Shown in pieces: positions 20,010 through 29,617 of a stretch of DNA of 64,000 nucleotides. The translations under genes and the position numbers were made by a program. Position 1 is the stretch's first letter; each line of letters begins with the position of its first letter. The stretch spans positions 62,001 through 126,000 of the forward strand of contig SUYC01000007.1 of the NCBI GenBank assembly GCA_015060625.1, written 5' to 3'. The notes beneath the pieces were generated by a model that searched no databases, had not been told where the DNA came from, and was given only the letters and a program-made list of their open reading frames with translations. The stretch is from Xylanibacter ruminicola. Its GTDB lineage: Bacteria > Bacteroidota > Bacteroidia > Bacteroidales > Bacteroidaceae.

Positions 20010-22286
20010 CTATTTTTTAGAAATAATGTTTGTAAATAATTGATGCCACAATATCATGATATTGTCAATATTGTATCGTTGAATATTAATTTTTGCTTGT
20101 TTGCTCATCTCATTTCTTAATTGCGGGTTTTCAATAAGTTTGCAAATTCCCTCTGCGAGCATAGTTGAATTACCATTCTCGCATAATATGCCGTCTTCAC
20201 CATCGTGAATAATGTCGCGTGGGCCACATGGACAAGCGAATGAAACGCATGGCAAACCAACTGACATTGCCTCGGCTAGGACAAGACCGAATCCCTCGTA
20301 TCTTGAGCTAAATACAAAAAAAGAACTTTCTTTGTATTTCTTTATGATGTTGTTTGTCGCTCCATGGCAAATAATGCTTGAAGATAGATTGTTATTAATG
20401 ATAAGCTGTTCGTAGAATGTCTTATCTCCAGGACCATAAATATTTAAGATCCATTCTGGATGCTTTGAGTGTACCATTTTCCATGCTTCAATGAGTATGT
20501 CAAATCCTTTTTGATAAGTGTATCTGCCTACCGCAATAACTTGTTTGGTATTGCATAGCTTTATTTCTTCATTGTGGATTGTTATAGGGTTGGGAATTAC
20601 GGATATGTTGTTAATCCCTTTCCAATATGAAGCATCTTCATTTGTGAGTACAACAAATCTGTCCAGTTTCTTAATTTTGTTGTCCAATTGCTTCATCCAT
20701 AAGAAAGACAACCCCTTATTTATGATATGTGGAAGAAACTTTATATTAATATTTCTATATTTGTATCGCCCAAAATGAATTTCACCTATTTTTTTACTTC
20801 CGTCTTTTATGTCATTAATAAAATTTATTTCTCTTCTTAATAACGATGTGGTGATATCAGGTTTGAGCCACCTTAGTGTTATTTCTAACTTATGGTGATA
20901 CTCGTTCTGTTTTATGAGATAATAAAAGAAACGTTTCCAAATAGAGAATCTCCATAGTTCGTCTATGTTTACGTCAAGTTGGATTATTTTTACTTTTTTT
21001 GACAGGGGAAAAAAGGGCTTAATACCTTTGTTGTCAGTTGTGATAATCGTGATGTCATATCCTAATTGGTCAGATAAGTAATTAACTTTTTCTGTTAGGA
21101 CTCTTTCCATTCCAGAGGCTCTGTTTAGGGATGGAATACAATATGCAAGCCGAATTGTATTATCTGATTTCTTTTTGGGAAAAGATTCTTCTAACACATG
21201 CTTCATTTGATTCTCCCATGACAGGTTTTTAATAGATTCTCTGATTTCTTTAGGCTTGATAGCGAGTTTCCTATAAAAATCAACGATTTGTTGAATATCT
21301 ATAGGTGATTCATTTGCTGGCATTTTTAATACATATGGTTTGGTATCGAAATCGCTGTCTGTTTCTGAATACATAAAAGGAATGCCTCTTGCTGCATATT
21401 CGCGGTTTTTTAGGGTTTTGATATGTTGAATGCCTACTCGATGCCTTCCAAGGCTACCGACACCAAAATCACATTTGTCGAATATCTCATCTAATTCTTC
21501 GCCGTGTTTTTTGCCATAGAGTATAACATAATCTTCCATATGATAGTTATGAATAATTTGTCTTATTTCATTTTCCTCTTCGATAGAATAAAAATAACCT
21601 ACCATATGAAATCTTACGATATAAGTTCGTTTTTGAACATAATAAGTTGCAAGCCCTTTTACAACTCTGTCAAAGCCATGCCAATTGTGAATCTCAGCAA
21701 CACCAATTAGATTCAGTTCTTCTGATGTGTTGTTAAGATTTGTTTTTAAACGGATACTTTCAAAATCGATTCCGTTCGAAATTTTAATGGTTCGTTGTCC
21801 AAAAATGAAGTCGTCATCCGAAAATGTAACGATAGCATCTAATTTTTTGGCAAATTGGTTTCTAAATAGCAGGTCAGGTATTAGTTGTCGTTTTAAATAC
21901 CAATTACTATGTTCGGAATCGTAAGGGAAAGTTGGAATCTCCATTACTACCTTTATGGCTTTTGATTTAATTTTCTTTAACAATCTGATTGTAAAGGGAT
22001 TTGCGTTGTGGTTTGAACGTATATAGATATAATCTATTTGATTTGATTCTATATAATTAATGATAGATGCAAATTCTATACGTTTTTTTATTTTGGCCAA
22101 AATACCATTTCCGTAATTTGAAATACATATGTCATCCACCATCCTTTTTTTGGTATTGGTCTCGTCCATATAACAGGCACAAACATTGTGCCCGAGTTTC
22201 TTTAAAGCTTTTATTTGATATGATATTTTTTTGCTAATACCATTATTTGGATCTAGACCATGAAATGTGATGTATAATATGTTCAT
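20010..22286 (-). CDS. two-domain glycosyltransferase (GT4-GT4 fusion); start set at MNILYITFHG
   Basis: N-terminal GT-B-like half followed by a complete GT4 half (RLAYCIPSLNRASGMERVL...EGFGLVLAEAMSVGLPCVSFACPCGPRDII). Confidence 0.85.
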   Translation of the reverse strand: MNILYITFHGLDPNNGISKKISYQIKALKKLGHNVCACYMDETNTKKRMVDDICISNYGNGILAKIKKRIEFASIINYIESNQIDYIYIRSNHNANPFTIRLLKKIKSKAIKVVMEIPTFPYDSEHSNWYLKRQLIPDLLFRNQFAKKLDAIVTFSDDDFIFGQRTIKISNGIDFESIRLKTNLNNTSEELNLIGVAEIHNWHGFDRVVKGLATYYVQKRTYIVRFHMVGYFYSIEEENEIRQIIHNYHMEDYVILYGKKHGEELDEIFDKCDFGVGSLGRHRVGIQHIKTLKNREYAARGIPFMYSETDSDFDTKPYVLKMPANESPIDIQQIVDFYRKLAIKPKEIRESIKNLSWENQMKHVLEESFPKKKSDNTIRLAYCIPSLNRASGMERVLTEKVNYLSDQLGYDITIITTDNKGIKPFFPLSKKVKIIQLDVNIDELWRFSIWKRFFYYLIKQNEYHHKLEITLRWLKPDITTSLLRREINFINDIKDGSKKIGEIHFGRYKYRNINIKFLPHIINKGLSFLWMKQLDNKIKKLDRFVVLTNEDASYWKGINNISVIPNPITIHNEEIKLCNTKQVIAVGRYTYQKGFDILIEAWKMVHSKHPEWILNIYGPGDKTFYEQLIINNNLSSSIICHGATNNIIKKYKESSFFVFSSRYEGFGLVLAEAMSVGLPCVSFACPCGPRDIIHDGEDGILCENGNSTMLAEGICKLIENPQLRNEMSKQAKINIQRYNIDNIMILWHQLFTNIISKK

Positions 22287-22287
22287 A

Positions 22288-23340
22288 TTATATGAGTTTT
22301 TTCTTTTTTGCAATGCCAATTACTATAGCTGCGGAAAGCCAGCTAGGTAAAATTCCAATAACGTAGAATAATAAATTAACTAAGCAATGCTTTTTAAATC
22401 GAACTATTTCCAGTAATGATGCTGGGTGTTTCATTGCGTCTTTTATCATTCTGTTGGATAAAGGGGGAGTGATGACTTTTCTGTTTTTTAAAGCGCCAGA
22501 TAAAATGAACAGCATCTGTACCATACTTCTGGCGCATCTTGCCTCATAATAAGGCTTGTCTTTTAAAAACTTGTTTTTGTTTTTTATGTAGGTGAATATA
22601 TTTATAAATTGCTTTATTTCTTCCAAATTAATTTTTTCTCTACCTTGATAATTTGATAGGGAATTACTTCTAATAACATAATAATATGTTACATTGGGTA
22701 CTATTACCCCTCTTGAGACAAGTGGAACAATATCTGCACTGAACATGACGTCTTCGTAAAAACGGACTGATTTGAAGTAGAAGTTATTTTTTTTTATAAA
22801 TGAAACATTGAAAAGGGTGTTTGTCGCATAGTCACGAACATATTGATGCATGTCTCTAAATACATATGAACCAAACTCATCTTTTTTGCATAATACTTTG
22901 TATTCTTGTATAAGATATTCCTGACCGATATCAAGTGGAGCCCCATTTTCGTCTACAGTTTTTATTGCACCATAAACAACATCGGCATTGTGGCTTATTG
23001 CTTCTTTGTATAAAATGCTGATACAATCATTACTGATATAGTCGTCAGAATCCATGAAAAGGAGATATTCACCTTGGCAGTTATCAATAATAGTATTTCT
23101 TGCAATACTTAATCCTTTATTTTCAGGTTGATTAAGGATACGTATGTTTTTTCCGTTCGGATGACTATTAGCGATACTGTTGACAATAGTCATGGAATTG
23201 TCTTGGGTACTATCGTTAATTATTAGGATTTCAATTTTACCATCGAAATCTTGGTTGAGAGCAGACAAAAGACTTTTTTTGATGTACTTCTCAACGTTAT
23301 AGATTGGAATGCCAATAGTTATGTTAAAATTTGAATTCAT
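22288..23340 (-). CDS. glycosyltransferase family 2 protein (start set at MNSNFNITIGIP)
   Basis: ITIGIPIYNVEKYIKKSLLSAL; LLFMDSDDYIS; upstream ORF extension overlaps the promoter. Confidence 0.9.
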   Translation of the reverse strand: MNSNFNITIGIPIYNVEKYIKKSLLSALNQDFDGKIEILIINDSTQDNSMTIVNSIANSHPNGKNIRILNQPENKGLSIARNTIIDNCQGEYLLFMDSDDYISNDCISILYKEAISHNADVVYGAIKTVDENGAPLDIGQEYLIQEYKVLCKKDEFGSYVFRDMHQYVRDYATNTLFNVSFIKKNNFYFKSVRFYEDVMFSADIVPLVSRGVIVPNVTYYYVIRSNSLSNYQGREKINLEEIKQFINIFTYIKNKNKFLKDKPYYEARCARSMVQMLFILSGALKNRKVITPPLSNRMIKDAMKHPASLLEIVRFKKHCLVNLLFYVIGILPSWLSAAIVIGIAKKKKLI

Positions 23341-23357
23341 TATTTTGAATTTTTGTG

Positions 23358-23389
23358 CTAAGGTAGTGATTTCTTTGGAATTTTCCAAA
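23358..23389 (-). promoter_or_regulatory. promoter for 22288-23340: minus-strand TTTG-N20-TACCTTAG
   Basis: CTAAGGTA at 23358-23365, CAAA at 23386-23389; 20 bp gap. Confidence 0.5.
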
Positions 23390-23459
23390 TAAATAATGAT
23401 TTTTTTTCTAGTTTCAATAAAAAAATGTATATTTGCATGCAGAAATATTATAATAATTG

Positions 23460-24620
23460 ATGAGAATACCAAAATACAAGATTGTTTTTTGCACTCCTGC
23501 AATTTATTCTGCTGGAGGTGTTGAACGAATAGTGTCTAGTAAAGCTAATTATTTTGCAGATCAATTTGGTTATGATGTTACAATAGTAGTGACAGAAGGA
23601 CAGGGAGCAATTTCCTTTTTTACTTTGTCTGACAAGGTGAAAATTATTAATCTTTGTTTAAACTTTGAGGAACTGTGGGGGATGCCATTTTGGAAAAAAG
23701 TTGTTCTGTATATTGGAAAACAACGACAATATAAAAAACGCTTAAAAACGATCCTACATGATGTTCATCCTGATATAACGATTAGTACGTTGCGTCGTGA
23801 AGCGAACTTTATTAATTCAATAGACGATGGAAGTATAAAAATTGGTGAACTTCATCTTCCTAGGTCAAACTATAGGAAGAACGATGCAAAAAAATCAAAT
23901 ATAATAAAGAAGCTTTTTTATAAATGGTGGGTCTCTGATGTTGTAAATGTTTTTGGCCGATTTGATAAGTTGGTTGTGTTAACAAATAATGCTGCATTAG
24001 AATGGCCAGAGCTTAAAAACATATATTTAATTCCTGACCCAATGAGTTTGGCAATTTCAAAATTTAGCTCGTTAGATAATAAACGTGTTATAGCTGTGGG
24101 GAGATATTCGTTTGAGAAAGGATATGATATGTTGTTGAAAATATGGTCTATTGTAGAGAAACAATGTACTGATTGGCGTTTAGATGTTTATGCCATGGGT
24201 GATCCTACACCATATGTTAAGATGATGACAGAGCTTTGTATCGATAGAAACCGTTGTCGATTAAATGCTGGTATGTCTAATGTTTTGGATGAGTATCTCC
24301 AGAGCTCCATTCTTGTTCAACCATCTCGTTCTGAAGGTTTCGGACTTGTTATGGTAGAGGCTATGGCTTGTGGATTGCCTGTTGTTGCATTTGATTGTGA
24401 AAATGGTCCCCGGTCAATTATGAGAGATGGTGAGGACGGTTTTTTGATCCCAATGTTTGACATAAACTTGTTTGCTAGTCGTCTTGTCGCGTTGATGCAT
24501 AATGAATCATTAAGATACGAGATGGGAAAGAATGGTAGAATAAAATCTGAACAGTATGGAATAGAAAAGGTAGCATTACAGTGGAAACAACTATTTGACG
24601 AATTGATGAAGAAAAGATGA
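23460..24620 (+). CDS. glycosyltransferase family 4 protein
   Basis: SEGFGLVMVEAMACGLPVVAFDCENGPRSIMRDGEDG; paralogous to the C-terminal half of 20010-22286. Confidence 0.92.
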   Translation: MRIPKYKIVFCTPAIYSAGGVERIVSSKANYFADQFGYDVTIVVTEGQGAISFFTLSDKVKIINLCLNFEELWGMPFWKKVVLYIGKQRQYKKRLKTILHDVHPDITISTLRREANFINSIDDGSIKIGELHLPRSNYRKNDAKKSNIIKKLFYKWWVSDVVNVFGRFDKLVVLTNNAALEWPELKNIYLIPDPMSLAISKFSSLDNKRVIAVGRYSFEKGYDMLLKIWSIVEKQCTDWRLDVYAMGDPTPYVKMMTELCIDRNRCRLNAGMSNVLDEYLQSSILVQPSRSEGFGLVMVEAMACGLPVVAFDCENGPRSIMRDGEDGFLIPMFDINLFASRLVALMHNESLRYEMGKNGRIKSEQYGIEKVALQWKQLFDELMKKR

Positions 24621-25642
24621 AATATAATGTGACAATAGGAATTCCAATTTATAATACAGTTGATTGTGTTCAAATGTCATTGATGTCTGCATTGGCGCAG
24701 ACTTATCCTTCTATAGAATTTCTTTTGGTTGATGATGGCTCAAAAGATGGGTCACTTGCTGTTGTAAATCGTATTATTCAAAACCATAACAGAAAAGATG
24801 ACGTTAGAGTCTTAATTCATTCGGAAAATTTAGGTGTTTCTGTTTCAAGAAATCGTATAATAGATGAAGCTGCAGGTGAGTATCTTTTTTTTATGGATTC
24901 TGATGATGCGATTGCTTCAAATACGATAGAATTAATGATGCAGAATGTCCGTAGATATAATGCTGAAATCGTATTCGGTTCTTATGAAAAATGCGAAATT
25001 TCTGGAAAGAAAACACTCTATCAATATCCTTTGTTGCAGTTCATGAAAGAGGATGAATTGGCTAGTTTTGCTTATCGTAAATATGCAGGAATCCAGGCTT
25101 CTTCATGTAATTTTTTAGTAAAAACTTCTATTCTTAGAGAAAATCAGCTTCGTTTTATTGATACTGATTATTGGGAAGACTTGGTGTTCACTTTTGATTT
25201 GGTTACCTATATATCCCGTGCTGTTTTTCTTCCAGATATAACTTATTCCTATAAATGTAGAATGAATTCTTTGTCGCATTATCATACTCGTGACAGAATT
25301 TCGAAAGAAGAGGTAATGAAGAATATTAAGGCTATAAATCATTTGAAGGATACAACTAAGTCGTTATGTAAAAAGAATTATTATCCTAATCGATGCTTTA
25401 GTATCGCTATGACAGACTTTTTTATTGTCTGTAATATCTTGAAACTTAGAAAAGTGATTAGACCTCCATTTAACATGGCAGAGATGAAATCTGTTCTTGA
25501 TCATCCTTCTTCTTTTATAAAAATTTGTACGTTTCGTCAGGCATTTGTTCGTAATATGCTATTGTTTCTTTTGGGAAAACTTCCATCTTTTATTTGTGTT
25601 TGGATTGTTTGGTTGATAGGCAAGGTTAAAAAGTTGATATAA
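24617..25642 (+). CDS. glycosyltransferase family 2 protein
   Basis: VTIGIPIYNTVDCVQMSLMSAL; YLFFMDSDDAIAS; paralogous to 22288-23340. Confidence 0.92.
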   Translation: MKYNVTIGIPIYNTVDCVQMSLMSALAQTYPSIEFLLVDDGSKDGSLAVVNRIIQNHNRKDDVRVLIHSENLGVSVSRNRIIDEAAGEYLFFMDSDDAIASNTIELMMQNVRRYNAEIVFGSYEKCEISGKKTLYQYPLLQFMKEDELASFAYRKYAGIQASSCNFLVKTSILRENQLRFIDTDYWEDLVFTFDLVTYISRAVFLPDITYSYKCRMNSLSHYHTRDRISKEEVMKNIKAINHLKDTTKSLCKKNYYPNRCFSIAMTDFFIVCNILKLRKVIRPPFNMAEMKSVLDHPSSFIKICTFRQAFVRNMLLFLLGKLPSFICVWIVWLIGKVKKLI

Positions 25643-25702
25643 TATTTGGCGGTTTACGTTTTATTTTGTATCTTCGCACACGGAATTGTAATCTTTATTA
25701 TT

Positions 25703-26560
25703 ATGTCTAATTGGTACGAAAAATATCTTTCAATATATGGTAAACCATTCAGCGAGGTTCCTCAAGATGTTGTTGATGGAACTCGTAAAAGGCTTGCTGC
25801 ATTGCAAAGTGACAATCCTATTGCATCCATTGTTGTTATAGGATATAATGAAGAAACTCACTTACAGGCTTGTCTTTGGGCTATCAGTGAAATCAGATGT
25901 AAATATCCTGTAGAAATTATTGGTGTGGATAATGACTCCAATGATAGGACAGCTGAAATATATGAGAAATCAGGTATTCCTTATTATACAGAGTATCAAC
26001 ATTCTTGTGGGTATGCTCGTCGTTGTGGCTTACAGCATGCTAAGGGTAAGTATTATTTTGATGTGGATAGTGATACTTTATATCCTCCGATGTATTACGA
26101 ATTGATGTTAGAACAACTGATGAAACCAGGAATTGTTGCTGTTTCTGCTACATGGGGCTATATCCCTGATGCAAACCATTCAAAGTTAGGGCTTAAGCTA
26201 TTTGAACTATGTCGTGACTTATTTCTTTGGGTTCAGCATTTTAAACGTCCTGAGTTAAGTGTAAGAGGGTTAGTTTTTGCATATAATGCTGATTGTGGAC
26301 GAAAGGAAGAATATCGGGTAGATATAATCCGTGGAGAAGATGGCTCTATGGCTTTGTCATTAAAGAAATATGGAAAGATCAAATTTGTTCATGATAAAAG
26401 ATGTAGAGCCATTACTGGTTATGGAACGATTGGAAATCAGTCATTATGGCAGAGTTTTGTTGATCATGTTAGAATTCAAAGTAAAGGTATAACTAGGATA
26501 TTTTGGAAAAAAGATCATTATGAAGATAGTGAAGATAATTTAGTTGAGAATAAAAGATGA
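25703..26560 (+). CDS. glycosyltransferase family 2 protein
   Basis: ASIVVIGYNEETHLQACLWAI, GKYYFDVDSDTLYPP; ATG at 25703 preferred. Confidence 0.88.
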   Translation: MSNWYEKYLSIYGKPFSEVPQDVVDGTRKRLAALQSDNPIASIVVIGYNEETHLQACLWAISEIRCKYPVEIIGVDNDSNDRTAEIYEKSGIPYYTEYQHSCGYARRCGLQHAKGKYYFDVDSDTLYPPMYYELMLEQLMKPGIVAVSATWGYIPDANHSKLGLKLFELCRDLFLWVQHFKRPELSVRGLVFAYNADCGRKEEYRVDIIRGEDGSMALSLKKYGKIKFVHDKRCRAITGYGTIGNQSLWQSFVDHVRIQSKGITRIFWKKDHYEDSEDNLVENKR

Positions 26561-27675
26561 GAGTTTTGTATGTAAACGATGCGATAGCGATATGGGGTGG
26601 TCTAGAGCGTATACTTGTTGAAAAAGCAAACTATTTGACTAATCATTATGGTTATGATGTTGCGATTGTTACCTCAGAACAGGGAGAACATAAAGTTCCA
26701 TATAGTATAAGTCCTCAGATTTATTTAAAGGATTTGGGAATCAGATTTCATCAACAGTATAATTATCGTGGTATTAAACGTTTCTTTAAATACTTTAAAT
26801 TGCATCGGAGTTACCTTGCTCATTTACGCAAAATGATTAATGAATTCCAGCCAGATGTAATAGTAGTCATGCGAGTTGAATTGGTTTCTGATGTTTTGAA
26901 GGTTAAGGGTGCTATTCCTCTAATTTTTGAATCTCATGCATGTTGCAAATGTGATTTGTTTGAAGGTTATGGCTTTTGGCGACGGATACATTATTCTTGG
27001 CACATTTATCAAGCTAGTAAGGCTGATACTATCGTCGCATTAACCAATCGCGATGCGGCTGATTGGAGGAACTATTCAAAAAAGGTTCAGATAATCCCCA
27101 ATATGGTAAACCTTAACAAATCAAATAGATATAGTTTGCATGAATCTAAGGAAATTCTGTTTGTTGGACGCCTTTCTAAGCAGAAAAATATTGATGGCTT
27201 ATTAAGGATATGGGAAATCGTTTCTAATAGATTCCCCAAATGGAGTCTACATATATATGGTGAGGGAGACGAAGAAACTGCACTCATGAAAAGTATTTCT
27301 TCTACTAATGGAAATGTCGTTTTGCATAAACCAATTTCTAATCTTGATGACATATATATAAATAGTTCTATGCTTTTGCTTACATCTATATACGAACCAT
27401 TTGGTTTGGTTATGCCTGAAGCTATGAGCTATGGCCTTCCAGTAGTGGCTTTCAATTGTCCATATGGACCATCAGATATCATTTCGGATGGCTTAGATGG
27501 CTTTTTGATAAAAGAAGGAGACATTTATGCATTCGCTCACAAAGTTTGTTTATTAATAGAGAATAGACAATTACGTATGCAAATGGGTGTAAATGCAATA
27601 AAATCGTCTCAAAGATATTTACCCGATAATATTATGCTTTATTGGAAAAATTTGTTTGAAAAATATCTAAAATAA
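26557..27675 (+). CDS. glycosyltransferase family 4 protein
   Basis: YEPFGLVMPEAMSYGLPVVAFNCPYGPSDIISDGLDGFLI. Confidence 0.92.
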   Translation: MRVLYVNDAIAIWGGLERILVEKANYLTNHYGYDVAIVTSEQGEHKVPYSISPQIYLKDLGIRFHQQYNYRGIKRFFKYFKLHRSYLAHLRKMINEFQPDVIVVMRVELVSDVLKVKGAIPLIFESHACCKCDLFEGYGFWRRIHYSWHIYQASKADTIVALTNRDAADWRNYSKKVQIIPNMVNLNKSNRYSLHESKEILFVGRLSKQKNIDGLLRIWEIVSNRFPKWSLHIYGEGDEETALMKSISSTNGNVVLHKPISNLDDIYINSSMLLLTSIYEPFGLVMPEAMSYGLPVVAFNCPYGPSDIISDGLDGFLIKEGDIYAFAHKVCLLIENRQLRMQMGVNAIKSSQRYLPDNIMLYWKNLFEKYLK

Positions 27676-28500
27676 AATCCATTGTTCTGGTTGTGGATTA
27701 AAAAAAAAGATTTTTTGATCACATATTTTGGGAGCAATAATAATTCTTTCTTGATATGTGTTTAGCCAAGCTCCCCACCAGCTAAAAGTGCTGTTGGCAA
27801 TAATGTTATGCCTGCATTTGCTCATTAAAAACATGTCCTTATATGAATCTTCTCCTTTATTATGATCTATTATTTTATAATGTTTGATATTCATTTGTGA
27901 GGCTAATAATTCTGCTTCGTTTATGTCGTCTGAGAAAATAAAGTAATATGGATCATCGATTTTATTCTCAATGTATTTTATTGCTTTTTCGTAATAATCT
28001 CTGTTTAATATCGTCATGCCGAATTGTGAATAATCTCCTCTTCGGATGTGAAGAGATACTGAGTTGCAGGTTTGTAACAGTAAAGCTAAATTTTGGTTCT
28101 TATTATCTATTCCTTGGAACGTAAATGTTTTGTGTACATCCTCTTTGATATTTGCGAAATATTTTTCATTTTGCCAATATCCATAATAATAAAGGGATAA
28201 AGAATCTGAAAATTGCTTATTATATCTGAGATTGTCTTTTTTTATGATGCCCAAAGGATCGTAGTGGTCTAATATTCGTAACCACTTCATATGTAGGCCT
28301 TGTTTGTTAATACAATTTTCTTTGATACCGAATACTTTTTCAAGTTCGTATCCATTATGCATCTTCCAATTGTATTTATTCCAATAGTCATAATATGAAA
28401 TATCTAACTTTACATTTATGCCTTTTGTTCTAAGTGCAAGCACAAACGCGTATTGAAACATTTGATTTCCTAAACCACCAGTAATAATAACTTTCTTCAT
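27667..28500 (-). CDS. alpha-1,2-fucosyltransferase-like protein (GT11)
   Basis: GGLGNQMFQYAFVLAL, SLHIRRGDY, NSTFSWWGAWL are GT11 motifs. Confidence 0.9.
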   Translation of the reverse strand: MKKVIITGGLGNQMFQYAFVLALRTKGINVKLDISYYDYWNKYNWKMHNGYELEKVFGIKENCINKQGLHMKWLRILDHYDPLGIIKKDNLRYNKQFSDSLSLYYYGYWQNEKYFANIKEDVHKTFTFQGIDNKNQNLALLLQTCNSVSLHIRRGDYSQFGMTILNRDYYEKAIKYIENKIDDPYYFIFSDDINEAELLASQMNIKHYKIIDHNKGEDSYKDMFLMSKCRHNIIANSTFSWWGAWLNTYQERIIIAPKICDQKIFFFNPQPEQWILF

Positions 28501-28518
28501 AGCTCTATGTTTTGATGA

Positions 28519-28550
28519 CAAAGATACAACAATATGATGATTTTTCCAAA
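28519..28550 (-). promoter_or_regulatory. promoter for the GT11 gene: minus-strand TTTG-N20-TATCTTTG
   Basis: CAAAGATA at 28519-28526, CAAA at 28547-28550. Confidence 0.65.
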
Positions 28551-28557
28551 TACTTTC

Positions 28558-29556
28558 TTATTTTTTTTGTTTTCCAAAAAGAATAGGACATTCTTCCCTG
28601 TTGAAGATAATTGGTAACAACAACACTTCTATGATGAATGCTATGGTTATACATTCATACCAATCGTAGGCGATGTTTGATGTGCTTATACTTTTCTTAA
28701 CAAGGAAATCGATGATGCCAATCATCATGCGGTGGAGGCCAAAGATGAGCATGGTGCCGATGGAGATGAGAGTGATGATGCGGCTCTTGATGCTGTTGAG
28801 CGATTTTGAAAGGTATATGAATGCATAAACCGATACGAAGTTTACCACATAATATAAAATAATGTGGAATACGAATCTGTCTTCGTTGATATGCCAATAG
28901 AATAAGATGAGGCTGAGGAGTAGGGTTGAACCGCCGATTGCTATATCTTTTCGTAGATTTAGTGTTTGGAGAAAACCTTTCTGTTGGAAGAGGTTGCCCA
29001 TGAAGAAGAAACATAGGCAACGTATCAGTCCGTGATAGGTGATATATGGGGCGTAGTGATAATACTTGTTGGCGCCATAGAGGATCATGGTGATGACGGA
29101 AAGTATCAGCATGATGGTTTTGCCGTGTTTGTTCTTATTGAGTACATCTGTCAGTATGTGCATGAGGAATAGGGCTATCAAGAACCAAGTTACACCATTC
29201 AACTCGCAGGAGAAATTGCTGTTTAGTTGGCCAAGCATAGTGCCAACAATAGGCTTTACGGCATCCCCGCAGGTTATGCCGCCATGCTCTATGTAGAATT
29301 TGGCTGCCCAATAGGGGTAATATATTACATTATATATAATATAAGGTATTAAGAGGGCATAGCCATATTTCTTGGCTGACTCTTTGATTGTTAGGTTTTT
29401 CTTCTTGAGATAACCTGATACAAAGAAAAACGTGGAGAGGATAACTGAGGCTAGATATTGCAGATAAAAGGTGTCTTCTTGTTGGGGTAGGTGGCAGAAT
29501 ACCACTACCGTCATGCAGAATGCTTTAGCCCAATCTATCCAATTAATTCGGTTCAT
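28558..29556 (-). CDS. acyltransferase family 3 protein
   Basis: INWIDWAKAFCMTVVVFCHLP; multi-TM. Confidence 0.85.
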   Translation of the reverse strand: MNRINWIDWAKAFCMTVVVFCHLPQQEDTFYLQYLASVILSTFFFVSGYLKKKNLTIKESAKKYGYALLIPYIIYNVIYYPYWAAKFYIEHGGITCGDAVKPIVGTMLGQLNSNFSCELNGVTWFLIALFLMHILTDVLNKNKHGKTIMLILSVITMILYGANKYYHYAPYITYHGLIRCLCFFFMGNLFQQKGFLQTLNLRKDIAIGGSTLLLSLILFYWHINEDRFVFHIILYYVVNFVSVYAFIYLSKSLNSIKSRIITLISIGTMLIFGLHRMMIGIIDFLVKKSISTSNIAYDWYECITIAFIIEVLLLPIIFNREECPILFGKQKK

Positions 29557-29559
29557 GTT

Positions 29560-29610
29560 GCAAAATTACGAAAAAATATCCATATTGTGAATTCTTTTTC
29601 GTAATTTTGC
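29560..29610. repeat. 16-bp perfect inverted repeat forming a divergent promoter
   Basis: GCAAAATTACGAAAAA (29560-29575) / TTTTTCGTAATTTTGC (29595-29610), each arm containing TAATTTTG. Confidence 0.8.
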
Positions 29611-29617
29611 ACAGAAT

